Source of the DNA: Mactra quadrangularis
Taxonomy: Eukaryota; Mollusca; Bivalvia; Venerida; Mactridae
Length of the DNA: 64,000 nt
Assembly: GCA_025267735.1 (NCBI GenBank)
Contig: CM046303.1
Coordinates: forward strand, 35,130,380 to 35,194,379
Reading direction: 5' to 3'
Below, piece after piece: positions 47,527 through 60,620 of the stretch (position 1 is its first letter; each line of letters begins with the position of its first letter). The notes beneath the pieces are model-generated. The model worked only from the letters and a program-made list of their open reading frames with translations, had not been told where the DNA came from and ran no database searches. The position numbers were made by a program, and so were the translations under genes.

Positions 47527-48551
47527 AAATATTTACCTGATGTCTCAGTATTATAAGTTTCTATATCTTGCTAGAGTTTCTATATTAATGATTAAATTGT
47601 ACATAAACCATGTTACGGGTTATCTTTAAGAACAACTTTTATGTGTTGATATTTTTGGTTGAAATTTGGTTGGTGGAGGAATTTATGTTTGTAAAAAAAC
47701 GAAGAAAATTGTGTTTGTGTTGGTTTTGTTAATCAAGTGAATGCATAGTGAAGTTGATACTTAAGATTACAGTTTTAAATAAAATGTTTGTAACAAGTTC
47801 ATATACCTCAAAATGTTAGTTTTTAAAAAAATATGGAAGCCTATTGTCAAAAATCTTCAATTATGTAACTATGCAATATAGTGTGTCTTACCATACAGAA
47901 CAGCTACTTGTCCTGCATACCTCTCTGTATCTAATAGGATTGTTGTCAGTAACTGGTGATAGGTTACTGGGTAAAAGTTTGGGTCCAGAGATCCAGGCCT
48001 ATCCAAGGTCATTGAGTTGAACACCTGACCTCAGTTTCACAAACAAACTTAGGTACAAACTCAATAACAGACTGAACTGTTTATTGGTCTCTATATAGTA
48101 TGTAAACGTATTGGAATGGCTGTTATTACATGATCATAATAATGAAAATATAGAAAATGTATCAACATAAAATATCATGGGTTTGATTGTAAAATTAAAG
48201 CCACAAACTTAATTTTCTTTTGAGACTAAACTTAACAGTTCATTAACAGACTCAAATCAATACAATTAAATTAAACATTGACATCCAAACATGTAAGTCA
48301 GTTTTATTTTATATAATGTAGCTTTTAAATCACTATTTGGGTTTCTAATGATACTACATTTGTTGTAAGATTGATTAAATATGTAAAATTAATGATAAAA
48401 ACATAAGATTGAGTTTGAGTTCAAAGTTGTTGTTTTTTGTGAAACTGGGACCTGGCTGCTGCAACATGACTGAAAAAGTTGTGATGAAACACAACATAGA
48501 AACATTACATCAGATTTAAGTGTTGTATAATGATTCTATATAATATTTCAG

Positions 48552-48666
48552 TGTTATCCAAGAACAATAAACCAGTTAATACAAGTATATTGAACCCTAC
48601 AGTTCATATATTAGGAGATGACTCAGCATGTATAGCATATGTCAGACTTACTCAGTTTATTGACAA
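48552..48666 (+). CDS. CAMK2: CaMKII hub-domain exon 3 ([22 protein letters not shown])
   Basis: This 115-nt exon lies between ATTTCAG and AA|GTAAGT. It encodes [19 protein letters not shown] followed by [19 protein letters not shown]. It matches the central beta strands of the hub (vertebrate LSKNSKPVHTTILNPHIH and GDESACIAYIRLTQY). It enters in phase 1 and leaves in phase 2. Confidence 0.98.
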
Positions 48667-48669
48667 GTA

Positions 48670-49590
48670 AGTATTTATTTCTTCTTACCTCCTAAGAAAA
48701 CTATACCACAATAAGTGGAAATTTCTGCCTAGTCAAAATTCTCCATGCTTGTATAAGTAAGTAAGTAAATTGTTGATTATAGTGACTAGTACAGTCATAT
48801 TTACAATACAATACATTATAAAGTTTCAAATTATAAATATAAAAAATACCCAGCCCTACTGGCCTATTAGTCACCTGAAAATGAAATCATATTTACATTC
48901 AAATGTCATGTGATGATAAATTAATAATGAGGTGTACATGTAGCATAAAGAAATAATATAAATATAGAACAGAACAAAATATAATGGTAGGCATTTACAA
49001 TATTCAACATAATGATCTGAGGACAAAAATTCTGTACTCAGAAACTGCAAAGCCTACAAGTAACAAATTTGGCGCATAGTATCATCTAATGGTCCTTTAC
49101 AGAGATTGCTCAAATAATGCATCTGGTGTCTGTATCAACCGGGCCTTAGGGGTCAGCTAATTTAAATTATTTCTTCTCTTTACTGTAATGCCTAGAGCTT
49201 CCATATTTGGCATGTGACATCACCTCAAGGTCCTCTACAACGTTTGTTTCAGTTATACCCCCTGGGTAAAATTGGTTTTCATACATCTTGCTATATGATA
49301 GTTTTAAAAGATTTTGTGTCTGATGCCATCAGAATCAAGTTCTCAGGTGAGCTGTCTAGGGTTCACAGGACCCTCTTGTTTGTAGATTGATAAATATCAT
49401 CTAACAAGGTTAAAATCAAGACCAGCACACAATGAACTCCCAAATTAAAGCATATTTTAAATGATATCAAACACTGTTAAATGTCACTTACTTTAGATGA
49501 ATGTTGGCTTATCACCTAAGTTTAAAACACATCATAGTATAAAAACTAAAATTATTCACTGTCTTAACGTATTTATTTTTATTATTTCAT
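48670..49590. other. Intron between the last two CaMKII exons
   Basis: No exon is supported. Weak matches to minisatellite-free AT-rich intron sequence only; a GTAAGTAAGTAAAT run lies near 48757. Confidence 0.5.
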
Positions 49591-49594
49591 CTAG

Positions 49595-49712
49595 AGATGG
49601 ATTGCCAGCCACTCAACAAAGTGAAGAAACTCGTGTATGGCAAAAGAAGGATGGAAAGTGGCAAAATGTTCATTTCCACCGATCTGGTGGGCCATCGGCA
49701 CCTAATAAATAG
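49595..49712 (+). CDS. CAMK2: CaMKII terminal coding exon with stop
   Basis: After TTTCATCTAG the exon reads [20 protein letters not shown] followed by [19 protein letters not shown] and a TAG stop at 49710-49712. [22 protein letters not shown] is almost identical to the C-terminus of vertebrate CaMKII, so the protein ends at the expected place. The tail PSAPNK carries no PDZ-binding motif. The hub domain is intact from 42846 to here with no frameshift. Confidence 0.98.
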
Positions 49713-50700
49713 CCAATTAAACAAGATATCAACTGATTTTCAACTTTTTTCCAATCATGCCTTTTATTATGGCAGTTTTCTTTATTCTGATAAATGTTTG
49801 CTCATATAAGAGTATGGATCAGCTTTTATATCCTTCCAGATTTATAGCATTGTAAAAGGGAAATGACTGTGATTTTGACTGTAAAAGTTAATATGTAAGG
49901 GATTACCTCCCTTTTACATATTTTTTATGGATTAGAGTGGAAAATGTGGAGGAAAGTAATTGAGAGTATTGTCAAGATTTTCATCTTATTTGATGACTGC
50001 TGACTTTGGTTGGTATAAGAAAGTGCTGCAATTTGGTTGGATCATGACAGATTGGTTGAACGCCTGAAAGAGTTTTGATTTTTTCGCTTCTTTGTTGTCA
50101 TTTAGCAACATTAGTTGCTGTTTTCATATCATACATTCAGATAAACTATGAATGAATGGGGGAGAGTTTAAATTTTTTCCCCCTTTTAGATCTGATAATG
50201 TTATAATTATATTTTGTTTCCCCTTGTAGAATCATGTCTGCACACTGTAATCATACATGTAGTAGTTTAAAAGGTTTTTTTGTAATAATTGTGTATATGG
50301 AAAACAATAGCATTATTAAAATATATATTATTGAAATAATCAAATATTTAGGCTTCTTTATCAATAATAATCATTCATATTATATTTAAAGTTACTGTAA
50401 ACAAACAGTTTTTACTTATATGTGTATTTTTTTCATTTTGCTTTATTAAAAAATGCCAATTATTTAGTGCTGATTAAATCAACAAGTTTTGAGTGCTGTG
50501 ACCTGTAAATATATTTAATATTTTGAACAAAATTCATGTAAACAATAAATAAGGAAGTACCTACTTTGTGTAAAGCAGTGAGTTTCATGATAGTTATCTG
50601 CTCAGCTCATTTAATTTAAAACACACAGTGAAGTCTGTTTGCAACATAGGCAATGTTTTCATTCAGATGATTAAATAATAAAAAGTTCAGTGAAGTATGG
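49713..50700 (+). other. Probable CaMKII 3' UTR
   Basis: AT-rich sequence directly after the stop. Canonical AATAAA signals occur at 50544-50549 and 50677-50682; later ones at 52291-52296 and 55526-55531 could serve longer transcripts, which are common for CaMKII genes. The actual end cannot be decided from sequence. Confidence 0.6.
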
Positions 50701-50726
50701 GAAAATGTACTGTGTTGATTTATGGG

Positions 50727-50925
50727 AGACAGTTAAAGGCTTTGTTTACTAGATGCTGGGAGACAGTTAAAGGCTTTGTTTACTAGATGCTGGGAGACAG
50801 TTAAAGGCTTTGTTTACTAGATGCTGGGAGACAGTTAAAGGCTTTGTTTACTAGATGCTGGGAGACAGTTAAAGGCTTTGTTTACTAGATGCTGGGAGAC
50901 AGTTAAAGGCTTTGGTTATTAGATG
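50727..50925. repeat. 34-bp tandem repeat, about 6 copies
   Basis: The unit GGGAGACAGTTAAAGGCTTT plus GTTTACTAGATGCT is repeated almost without change; the last copy has GGTTATT. High identity implies recent expansion. Confidence 0.95.
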
Positions 50926-52833
50926 CATGTCTCTGTTTTGACCATTATTTGGTTGGTATAGATCATGAAATGTCTAATGTAGTGGTTCTAATGAGGGTTG
51001 ATCATTGTGAAACATATTTGAAGTCAAGTTGTATTCAAGTCTAGTTTGTCAGTCTTACAGAGGATAGTGAAATAAACCATTGTAGGAAGAATTTACTATG
51101 AAAGTGGGTACTTGAACTTGGATTTAATGTTACGATTTTTAAACGATGCCTTGACTATATGAAGTGTGACTTGTGAGCTTTAAAGGTGAATACAGAAGGC
51201 TAAATAGTAGGATTTAATGGTTTGATGGTATTTTTACTGTTTAAAATGGGAAGCAATATTGAAGATTTGCAGCACTTTAGTTGTTAGGATACTGTAAATA
51301 CTGAATGAATTAACCACCTACCCTTGCCTTGCCCTTAATGATTTGAAAGATAGCTCTCCAAACTTTGATGAAATTGATGTCAGGATTGTTTTGCCTGTAG
51401 ACTAAAATGTTAGAAATGAAATACTTACGCTGTACAAAAGTAGATAATTTGATCTCCGTTAAATATATGACTGAATTTTTTTGATAATATTGTATGATTT
51501 TATTGTAGATTAGTTGAATCAGAAACGGTTTTAAAACATTCCTGTAAACTAGTGATAATATATAATAATATAATAGTATATCAATGTACCACAATCCAAA
51601 CTGTTCTCCCTTCTTGGTTTCAAACACTTAGTATAACTGGACTTTACTCATTTTAAATACTTATTCTGATTTTTTAAATTTCTTGACAAAAAGCTGGACA
51701 ATTTTTTCATGGCTAAATAAATAACACAATCTTTACATCTAAGTTGTGGCTACTTATAACTTTATTTGTTGGATATTGCCATTAAACTAGCAACTTTAAC
51801 ATTTGAACAAGGGAAATATGAGGGAGCTAACAATGTACTGAAAATGAACAAAACTTTGATTATGTGATGGTTTTTATTGTACCACTGTATTTCTACCATT
51901 GTTGATATTATATTAATTTGGTTATATTTTGTGTATGATTTGATATACAATACTCAGTCTAACAATAACAGAATTCAAACTTAATGAGACATTTTACACT
52001 TTGTTCTTGTCTCTTTCCTATTATTTCTTACACTTTAGGCTCCAATAAGAATATTTCCTTTCATTTTATGTGTTTCATTTCTGAAAGTTGGTCACTTTTT
52101 ACATACTTGTGTATATCCACCATGTTTTATTAGTAATATGCTAAATGTTTCATGAATTGCAGAACTACAAGAAAATCTGTCATGATAGTTTGTTTAGAGA
52201 CAATATGACCCAATGTTTTAGTTTTTCCCCTATTTGCCTAGCTCTAGTCATTTTGTGAAAGCTTATTTATGTGTTATATATAATTGAAGGAATAAAAATT
52301 GAAGTTAACAAGTTTTACTTTAACATTTTGTATGTATAACATTGCAAGCTAATTTTAGATTTTTTGCATTGAATTTGGTCTAACGAAAAAAAAAAAATAT
52401 GTTAATATGAAGTAAATTTTAAAGGGGTCAACTCACTTTTTAAAACAGATCAAATCTCTGCTTGTTGCAATTTAATTTTGTTGATATTATGTTTTTACAT
52501 TTTGTTTTTTTGTAAGGCACAGATGCAATGTCATTTTCTGTTGTAGTAATTTGTTTTTTCATTATTAAAGTCATTGTAGTGTTTTTGTTGATGATTAGAT
52601 ATTTTGTAATGTCATTTTCTTGAATCTTTTCCATCATTTTTTTTCACCTGCTTTAAATTGGATCTCCTAATTAATTTTCACATTGTGAAAAGCCAAAGAT
52701 ATGCCATAATAGACATGTATCATAGACAGGTAGCTGCTTACCTTGCGTTCTTTTCTTTCATTCTAAATTTTGTCCCAAGTAGATACATACCATCTATTTA
52801 TCATCATTATAACATTATTGTCACTAAGCGAGT

Positions 52834-52890
52834 TTAGCGGAAAACAATCGTAACTCAATATTAGAAAAGAGAGAGTTACGACTGTTTTGC
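52834..52890. repeat. 20-bp inverted repeat (hairpin)
   Basis: AGCGGAAAACAATCGTAACTC and GAGTTACGACTGTTTTGCGCT are complementary with two mismatches around a short AT/GA-rich loop. Confidence 0.7.
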
Positions 52891-54997
52891 GCTTAATCCG
52901 TGTAAATTAAAGTCTACTGGTATCTCTAGATGATGCCTCATATGGTATATCAAGGTAGTCTCCCTAATGTATTCAATATCTCAATAATAATATAGACTTT
53001 ATAAATAGAGGAAACACAGTTAGGCAAAGCCCAATCTTCCCAGTTAGCCTTTTAATGCCTCTTAATCTTGTAAGGATAGTGTAAGAACAGTCTAAGGATA
53101 TTATAGTTGTTTTACAGATCTACAAAGTGTCAGTACATTGGACCTCTGACAAAAGTCTTGCTTGAATAGACTGTGCTGTAAGTACATGTCAAGTCAAATA
53201 TAGCAGTCAGTAATGGAACATTATGTGTATTGTTTGTGAGCCTGTTTGTAAGTCACTGATCCACTTACCTGTTCTATTCTGTATCCCATCAATGTAGTTA
53301 TAACATTGAAATCATTGAGTAATGTTCAGTTACATGTATACCTTGTGAAAGGTTTATTTTGACTCTACTATACTCATATTGAGTAACCTAAGTTAGGATG
53401 AGTGTAGACAATGTCACAGTGCATTATGGTCTTTATTGTCTCAGTTATTTCTACGTCTTACACTTCTCTGTGCCCTACACTACTCTGGTGTACTAGTGTC
53501 GATATTCTTTGATGTGTAACAAACTTTGGAAGTAGAAGGATAGCAATAAAATATCAGTGTGCACTACCTCGTGACCTAACCTAGACAATAAACAGGCAGG
53601 CTTGTCAGTATTCAGGTTTAGGCCTGATTTCACCTGTTTTAATCAAATTTTGATCTTTTTTGTGTCAAGTAAAAACACTTTAATTTTCATACTTAAAATG
53701 AATGGTTTTTTTACTTAAGGAAATGTTGCAGGCTTGAACAAAGATTGTACAATGTAGAAAAGTTAAAATTTAATATACATTGTTGATGTATAGTCTAATT
53801 TTAGGGTAATATACATTTTTTTAATCATTTTTACCAAGAACTTGTCAAACAATCTCTTTTATTCTTACTTTACTTCTAGAATTGCTTGCCACTGTGTACT
53901 TACAGTTTCTTGTAGTTTGTTAACCTGATCAAGACTTTATATTCAAATTGTTTGTTTAATTCCTAATATAACTTAATATTAATATATAGCATTAAGTGAC
54001 CAATACATTTATAGCAATACAGTTGAATAAACACGATATTAATATACATTTGTAGATAACAAAACATACATACTAAGACATGAAATAGCCGTCAGTTTAT
54101 TTTTTATTTTAAACTAGTGATAGATTAATTTTGAGATATATTCCTATGATTGTTATTTTGCTTCTAGATAATAGTTTAACTTGATTAATATAAGTCAATG
54201 ACAAAAATTTATTTTCTTGGTTCTCTATATTTAGGGCATATTAGATAAAAAGTGTTATCCACATTTAATGATATAGGTAGGATTCATCCTGGAATTTGAT
54301 GTACTCTCTTCCCTTGTAACTAAATAGGTATTTTAATTCTAAGTTGTGCTATCTTTAGTTTCAATTTTTTCACTTGCAATACTTAATATATATATATTTC
54401 TATAAATTAAAGTGAATATTTGGAAACTTTTACAATACATATAGTTTCTAATATTTCACTAATGTTGGTAATATTGTCTGACCTGAGTACAGAACCTCTG
54501 TTAAAAATGTGGTGGTTTACTAGAAAATAATGCCAACAAGAAATTCTGAAAGTAACTTATTGAAGCATTCTTCATTCTGATTAAAAAAATGTGAAGGTGA
54601 TCTCTTGGTGATATGTATTTGGTCTGCTTAGTGGAGGAGCCCCAATCACCCATTGCAACAAAAATTTGTGCTATAGTTGCCCTAGTTTCATTTAAACATG
54701 ATTTATTGATAAAATACAATTATTTTACAGTCTTCAAATATATAAAAATATGTATAGTAGTGTCTAAGGGGTCTGCTCACAAGTTCTCACAAGGGCATTA
54801 ACCATATGTAAAATGGTAATTTTTCAAGTCCAAATGTTGACTCATCAGTGAGTTCTATTCACAGGTTAGACTGTATTTACTATGTACAGTAGATTGCATT
54901 ATATATTTTAAAGTCATTTACTAGATATTTGTTATATGTATGTATGTATGAATGTTGAGATATGAGGCTCAGCCTTTATTACCCTAAAACAAATTTA

Positions 54998-55050
54998 TTA
55001 TTATTATAATTATTATTACTATTATTATATTATTATGATTATTATTATTA
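54998..55050. repeat. (ATT)n microsatellite
   Basis: Interrupted ATT repeats, about 50 bp. Confidence 0.85.
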
Positions 55051-55640
55051 ATGTAAAGATTTATCAAACTCTTGGTGTTGTTTATTAGTAGGAGAAGTAA
55101 CATGTATATTTCCAATGCATGATTATATTTTTTTCTTCATATTTTTGCATATAAATGTCAACATTTTATCATGTGAATATTGTTTAATTGAAAATATAAT
55201 AGTGTATGAATATAATAAATTTTGAGAACTTTTTAAAGGAATAACTTGTTTTGATGAGTACATGTTCATGATTTTTTAAGTAAAAAGTTTTGCTATCCTA
55301 TTATATTGTGTTTAAATATTCAATTTGTAATATGTTACAGTGAACTTTAAATGTTTTCATTGTCCAGTATCTTGAATCTATTTGATATACAAAAATATCA
55401 ATTTATATGTATTTTGACTTTTTCTCTTATTTCTTATGTCAGCCGTCATAGTGTGTCTATAGACCCCTAATTTGTACTGAAATTGGTAACAAATACTGTC
55501 CCATTTTGTAAAGTGATCCCTATAAAATAAAATCAATATATTTGGATGTTTTGTCTTTATTTAAACAGTCTGACATAGTCACAGATGATTGCATCATGGT
55601 ACAGTGCTGCCAGTAATAAAATATAGACCTGGTATAGTGC

Positions 55641-56008
55641 AACAATATTAACCTGAGCTTGAACTAGCTAATGATAATAATTACACACTTCACTTACATT
55701 AAAATGTGAGTTTCTGTATACGGTTATACACATGTTTATAACAACCTATGTGACTTTTTTAAAAGTGGTATGTTATTGTACTTTTAACTTTGGACTCATC
55801 AGTTTTTGGGAAAACACGTAAGTTTGCAATATTGTGGCACAGTTACAAAGTATTTATTCTAATAAAAACAAAATTTATTGTTCAGTATGTGTATTTTGCT
55901 GAAAGCTTCCGATAAAGTGTGATTTACAAATGAAGACAAAAATAGACTGTAAATACTGAGTTTAATATATTCTTGCATAAAGGTCAAGCTCAGGTTAATT
56001 CTGTTGGA
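55641..56008. mobile_element. MITE with AATATTAACCTGAGCTTGA ends, copy 2
   Basis: Left AACAATATTAACCTGAGCTT and right AGGTCAAGCTCAGGTTAATT are inverted. The family is shared with 47009-47197, and the AATATTAACCTGA core also opens the element at 59896. Confidence 0.7.
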
Positions 56009-56284
56009 TTATAGCCATAGTAATGTAATTGTACTCAGTGACAGTCGAACATCAATCATGAGAATCAATACACGAAATCTTCATATGCTCTCAGACAACT
56101 GTCTTTATTTGGTTTTTTTTTTGTTGGAGCCCTATAAAGTGCACCTACATTGTGGTAACATTCCAAGGGAATAAAATAAGGAATAGTTGTTTTCGTGTTA
56201 CTTATAATGAGTAAGTTCAAACTTGTGTCAAGTGTCAATAAAATTGGTAGAGCCTGTTTTGTCCTCATGACTTCATGATACTAT

Positions 56285-56705
56285 AATCTGTCACATGATA
56301 CAATGATTTATCACAAAAATAATTTTTTCTGGTACATGATTAACTTTTCTGGTGCAAGATTTAATTATCTATGTCCCATTAAAAATGTCTATGCCACATG
56401 ATACAATTTTCTGTGTCACATGATATGATTTTTTGTGTCAAATGAAACAATTTTCTGTGTCACATGATACGATTTTTTGTGTCACATGAAACAATTTTCT
56501 GTGTCACTTGATACAATTTTCTGTGTCACATGATACAATTTTCTGTGTCACATGATACAATTTTCTGTGTCACATGATACAATTTTCTGTGTCACATGAT
56601 ACAATTTTCTGTGTCACATGATACAATTTTCTGTGTCACATAAAACAATTTTCTGTGTCACATGAAACAATTTTCTGTGTCACATGATACATTTATCTGT
56701 GACAT
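56285..56705. repeat. 22-bp minisatellite, about 18 copies
   Basis: The unit TGTCACATGATACAATTTTC plus TG repeats; copies from 56500 to 56640 are identical and the outer ones vary (GAAACA, TATGAT). Confidence 0.95.
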
Positions 56706-56709
56706 GATC

Positions 56710-57475
56710 AGACTGTACATACATTGTATTAAACAATTTATCACATAGTTTCACTTTTGTAGAATAAGTATGGTTTTTGTGCCAGCATATCACAATAATC
56801 TTGTCAGATACTTGATTTATGTTCAGACTTATTGATGTTGTATTGTTTTTTTACTCTTTGGGTTTATTTCAATGAAGAGTTACTCCCCCTTTTAGAAAAA
56901 ATAATTCTGATCTGTAACATCAACAAGTATTTAAGAACAGTATATCATGACTTGATTAACATAATGACCAAAAATTGTGTGTAAAATTTACACATGTGAC
57001 TATTTTGTTTTGTGAGGTGATCTTTTATTAACTCATTCTTCCTGATTTAACTTAAAGACATCGAGTATATGTTTACATGTAAAAAATATTAAATTTATTT
57101 AAAAAACAACAATTTTTTGTTGCCAAGTACGTGCTTGGCAATGGCCCATAGAGAGATGATTTAGACTCGGACTAGTGTTATTATAAGGAATTTTTGACTG
57201 GTTATACCCTTACTTGTCTCCTATACAAGGACTTGTTTAAGGAGTTAATTAAACTTTCAATTGCGTCATATGTGATGTTATATTTAACTATGTCTACATT
57301 ACTTGTATATGTTATAGATCAGATATACAGACTTGGTATATGTCATCTTGGTAGTGCTGGCAATGAGTTCTTCTCCATAATTTTTTCAATAAAACACATC
57401 TCAATAATTATACATTTAGACATTTGTTATATCTTTCTTCCTTTGATTTGTACTAACATGTATACATGTATAACA
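56710..57475. other. AT-rich spacer with a 22-bp palindrome
   Basis: TTGCCAAGTACGTGCTTGGC plus AA at 57120-57141 is nearly fully palindromic. No gene is supported; the ORF at 57194-57502 runs into the satellite. Confidence 0.45.
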
Positions 57476-59894
57476 CTCCATTTGAACTGTAACAGTATAT
57501 AACTCCAATTAGAGCTGTAGCTGCATATACCTCCAAAAAGAGCTGTAACAGTATATAACTCCAATTAGAGCTGTAGCAGCATATACCTCCAAAAAGAGCT
57601 GTAGCAGAATATAACTCCAATTTGAGCTGAAGCAGTATATAACTCCCCTTGGAGCTGTAGCAGTATATAACTCCAATTTGAGCTGTAGCAGTATATAACT
57701 CCCATTGAAGCTGAAGCAGTATATAAACTGCGATTGGAGCTGTAGCAGTATATAACTCCCATTGGAGCTGTAGCAGTATATAACTCCTTGGAGCTGTAGC
57801 AGTATATAACTCCCATTGGAGCTGTAGCAGTATATAACTCATTGGAGCTGTAGCAGTATATAACTTCTTGGAGCTGAAGCAGTATATAACTCCTTGGAGC
57901 TGAAGCAGCATATAACTCCCATTGAAGCTGTAGCAGTATATAACTCCTTGGAGCTGAAGCAGTATATAACTCCCAAAAGAGCTGTAGCAGCATATAACTC
58001 CCATTGGAGCTGTAGCAGTATATAACTCCTATTGAAGCTGTAGCAGTATATAACTCCTTGAAGCTTGAGAAGTATATAACTCCCATTGGAGCTGTAGCAG
58101 TTTATAACTCCTTGGAGCTGTAGCAGTATATAACTCCATTTGGAGTTGTAGCAGTATAAAGCTCCTTAGAGCTAGAGCAGAATATAACTCCCATTAGAGC
58201 TGTAGCAGTATATAACTCCCAAAAGAGCTGTAGCAGTATATAACTCCTCATGGAGCTGTAGCAGCATATACCTCCAAAAAGAGCTGTATCAGTATATTAC
58301 TCCTATTGGAGTTGTAGCAGCATATACCTCCAAAAAGAGCTATAGCAGTATATAACTCCCATTAGAGTTGTAGCAGTATATAACTCCCATTGGAGTTGTA
58401 GCAGTATATTACTCCTACTAGAGCTGTAGCAGCATATACCTCCAAAAAGAGCTGTAGCAGTATATAACTCCTCTTGGAACTGTAGCAGTACATAAACCCC
58501 CATTGGAGCTGAAGCAGTATATATCTCCTTTTCGAGCTGTAGCAGTATATTACTCCCATTGAAACTCTAGCAGTATATAACTTCCATTGAAGCTGTAGCA
58601 GTATATAACTCCCATTGAAGCTGTAGCAGTATATAACTCCTTGGAGCTAGAGCAGTATCTAACTCCCATTGGAGCTGTAGCAGTATATAACTCCCATTGG
58701 AGCTGTAGCAGTATATAACTCCCATTGGAGCTGTAGCAGTATATAACTCCCATTGGAGCTGTAGCAGTATATAACTCCCATTAGAGTTGTAGCAGTATAT
58801 AACTCCCATTGGAGTTGTAGCAGTATATTACTCCTACTGGAGCTGTAGCAGCATATACCTCCAAAAAGAGCTGTAGCAGTATATAACTCCTCTTGGAACT
58901 GTAGCAGTACATAAACCCCCATTGGAGCTGAAGCAGTATATATCTCCTTTTCGAGCTGTAGCAGTATATTACTCCCATTGAAACTCTAGCAGTATATAAC
59001 TTCCATTGAAGCTGTAGCAGTATATAACTCCCATTGAAGCTGTAGCAGTATATAACTCCTTGGAGCTAGAGCAGTATCTAACTCCCATTGGAGCTGTAGC
59101 AGTATATAACTCCCATTGGAGCTGTAGCAGTATATAACTCCCATTGGAGCTGTAGCAGTATATAACTCCCATTGGAGCTGTAGCAGTATATAACTCCCAT
59201 TGGAGCTGTAGCAGTATATAACTCCTATTGGAGCTGTAGCAGTTTATAACTCCTTGGAGCTGTAGCAGTATATAACTTCTTGGAGCTGTAGCAGTATATA
59301 ACTCCTTGGAGCTGTAGCAGTATATAACTCCTTGGAGCTGTAGCAGTATATAACTCCTTGGAGCTGTAGCAGTATATAACTCCCATTGGAGCTGTAGCAG
59401 TATATAACTACCATTGGAGCTGTAGCAGTATATAACTTCTTGGAGCTGTAGCAGTATATAACTTCTTGGAGCTGTAGCAGTATATAACTCCCATTGGAGC
59501 TGTAGCAGTATATAACTCCCATTGGAGCTGTAGCAGTATATAACCCCTTGGAGCTGTAGCAGTATATAACTTCTTGGAGCTGTAGCAGTATATAACTCCT
59601 TGGAGCTGTAGCAGTATATAACTTCTTGGAGCTAGAGCAGTATATAACTCCTTGGAGCTGAAGCAGTATATAACTCCTTGGAGCTAGAGCAGTATCTAAC
59701 TCCCATTGGAGCTGTAGCAGTTTATAACTCCAATTTGAGCTTGAGCAGTATATAACTCCAATTTGAGCTGTAGCAGTATATAACTCCCATTGGAGCTGTT
59801 GCAGTATATTATAACTCCCATTGAAGCTGTAGCAGTATATAATTCCTTGGAGCTGAAGCAGTATATAACTCCCAAAAGAGCTGTAGCAGCATAT
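57476..59894. repeat. GCAGTATATAACTCC satellite array, main block
   Basis: Units of about 24-31 bp, consensus GGAGCTGTAGCAGTATATAA then CTCCCATT, repeat without break for about 2.4 kb. The GGAG at the start and CTCC near the end of each unit can pair. Minus-strand ORFs rich in YCYSS and ILLQL words are repeat artefacts. A 419-bp block, 58362-58780, is duplicated almost exactly at 58781-59199 (one observed difference: CTACTAGAGC against CTACTGGAGC). Confidence 0.97.
58362..59199. repeat. 419-bp higher-order duplication within the satellite
   Basis: Landmarks repeat at an exact 419-bp offset: ATTAGAGTTGTAGCAG (58361 and 58780), GTACATAAACCCCCATTGG (58487 and 58906) and GAAACTCTAGCAGTATATAA (58560 and 58979). 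Confidence 0.93.
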
Positions 59895-59895
59895 A

Positions 59896-60618
59896 TAGTA
59901 AATAAATATTAACCTGACGTTAACCTTTATGCAGAATAAAATTAAATCGAGATGACGCGGTATAAATCAATAATCGGCCTCCCATCGAGAAATGTCGGAC
60001 TGACTCGATAATCTCTGTTATTTGTGATACAGTTGAACGAGTCGCGAGTTAAAAATTGAAGTGAGTAAAGAGCAATACATCGAACAGTTTGAAGTATACA
60101 TATATCCGACTATTTTCTCGTGCATTGTGTTTTATTTAAAATAGGAGCTGGCGACACGACTCATCTGATTGCATAAATTGATATTTATTGTATTTCTGTA
60201 TTGTGTCGTGCTTCAAATGTGATTAGATCTAATTACAAAAAAATAATACTTAAATTATAGTTGAATTAAAATACAAAAAAAATAAAAGAGTGTATGAAAT
60301 AACACATTTTTTGGGCAATTATAACAATATTTTGTTTGTACAAATATAAAAAATGAAAAAGAATTGTGCATGATTGGGCTCGAACCAACACCTACTTAAC
60401 TACAGTAGTTCACAGTCCATCTCGGTATCATTGGCGCTATAGAGTCATTCCTTATAACTTACAAACAATTACATACTTATATGAAGTACATGATCAGTTA
60501 ACACGTGCTTCTTCGTATGAATGATTCGTGGAATCTACCGAAGGTATAAATAGACAGACAATGAAGCGTGAAATTATTACAATGAGGGTACCAACGTCAG
60601 GTTAATATTTATTTACTA
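59896..60618. mobile_element. 723-bp TIR element inserted in the satellite
   Basis: The left terminus TAGTAAATAAATATTAACCT plus GACGTT is perfectly reversed at the right end (AACGTCAGGTTAATATTTAT plus TTACTA). The flanking satellite word GCAGCATATAACTCC is interrupted with duplication of TA. No transposase is encoded. The interior is richer in CpG than its surroundings and includes a B-box-like GGTTCGAGCCC on the minus strand near 60370. Confidence 0.9.
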
Positions 60619-60620
60619 TA

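Larger units (their letters stand above)
50930..55630. other. AT-rich, no supported gene
   Basis: About 4.7 kb with no exon or RNA gene. A minus-strand ORF at 51310-51627 (105 codons) is AT-driven and shows no domain. A hairpin at 52834-52890 (AAAACAATCGTAACTC against GAGTTACGACTGTTTT) and an (ATT)n run at 54998-55050 are the only structured parts. Confidence 0.5.

Noticed and set aside
51310..51627. 105-codon minus-strand ORF
   Set aside because: AT-driven composition rich in Ile, Tyr, Lys; no domain, no splice or promoter context.
56285..56705. Regular 22-bp repeats resembling a CRISPR array
   Set aside because: No distinct spacers; the units are contiguous and the genome is eukaryotic.
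57453..59522. Overlapping minus-strand ORFs with YCYSS/ILLQL words
   Set aside because: Artefacts of the satellite; the same words appear in several frames.
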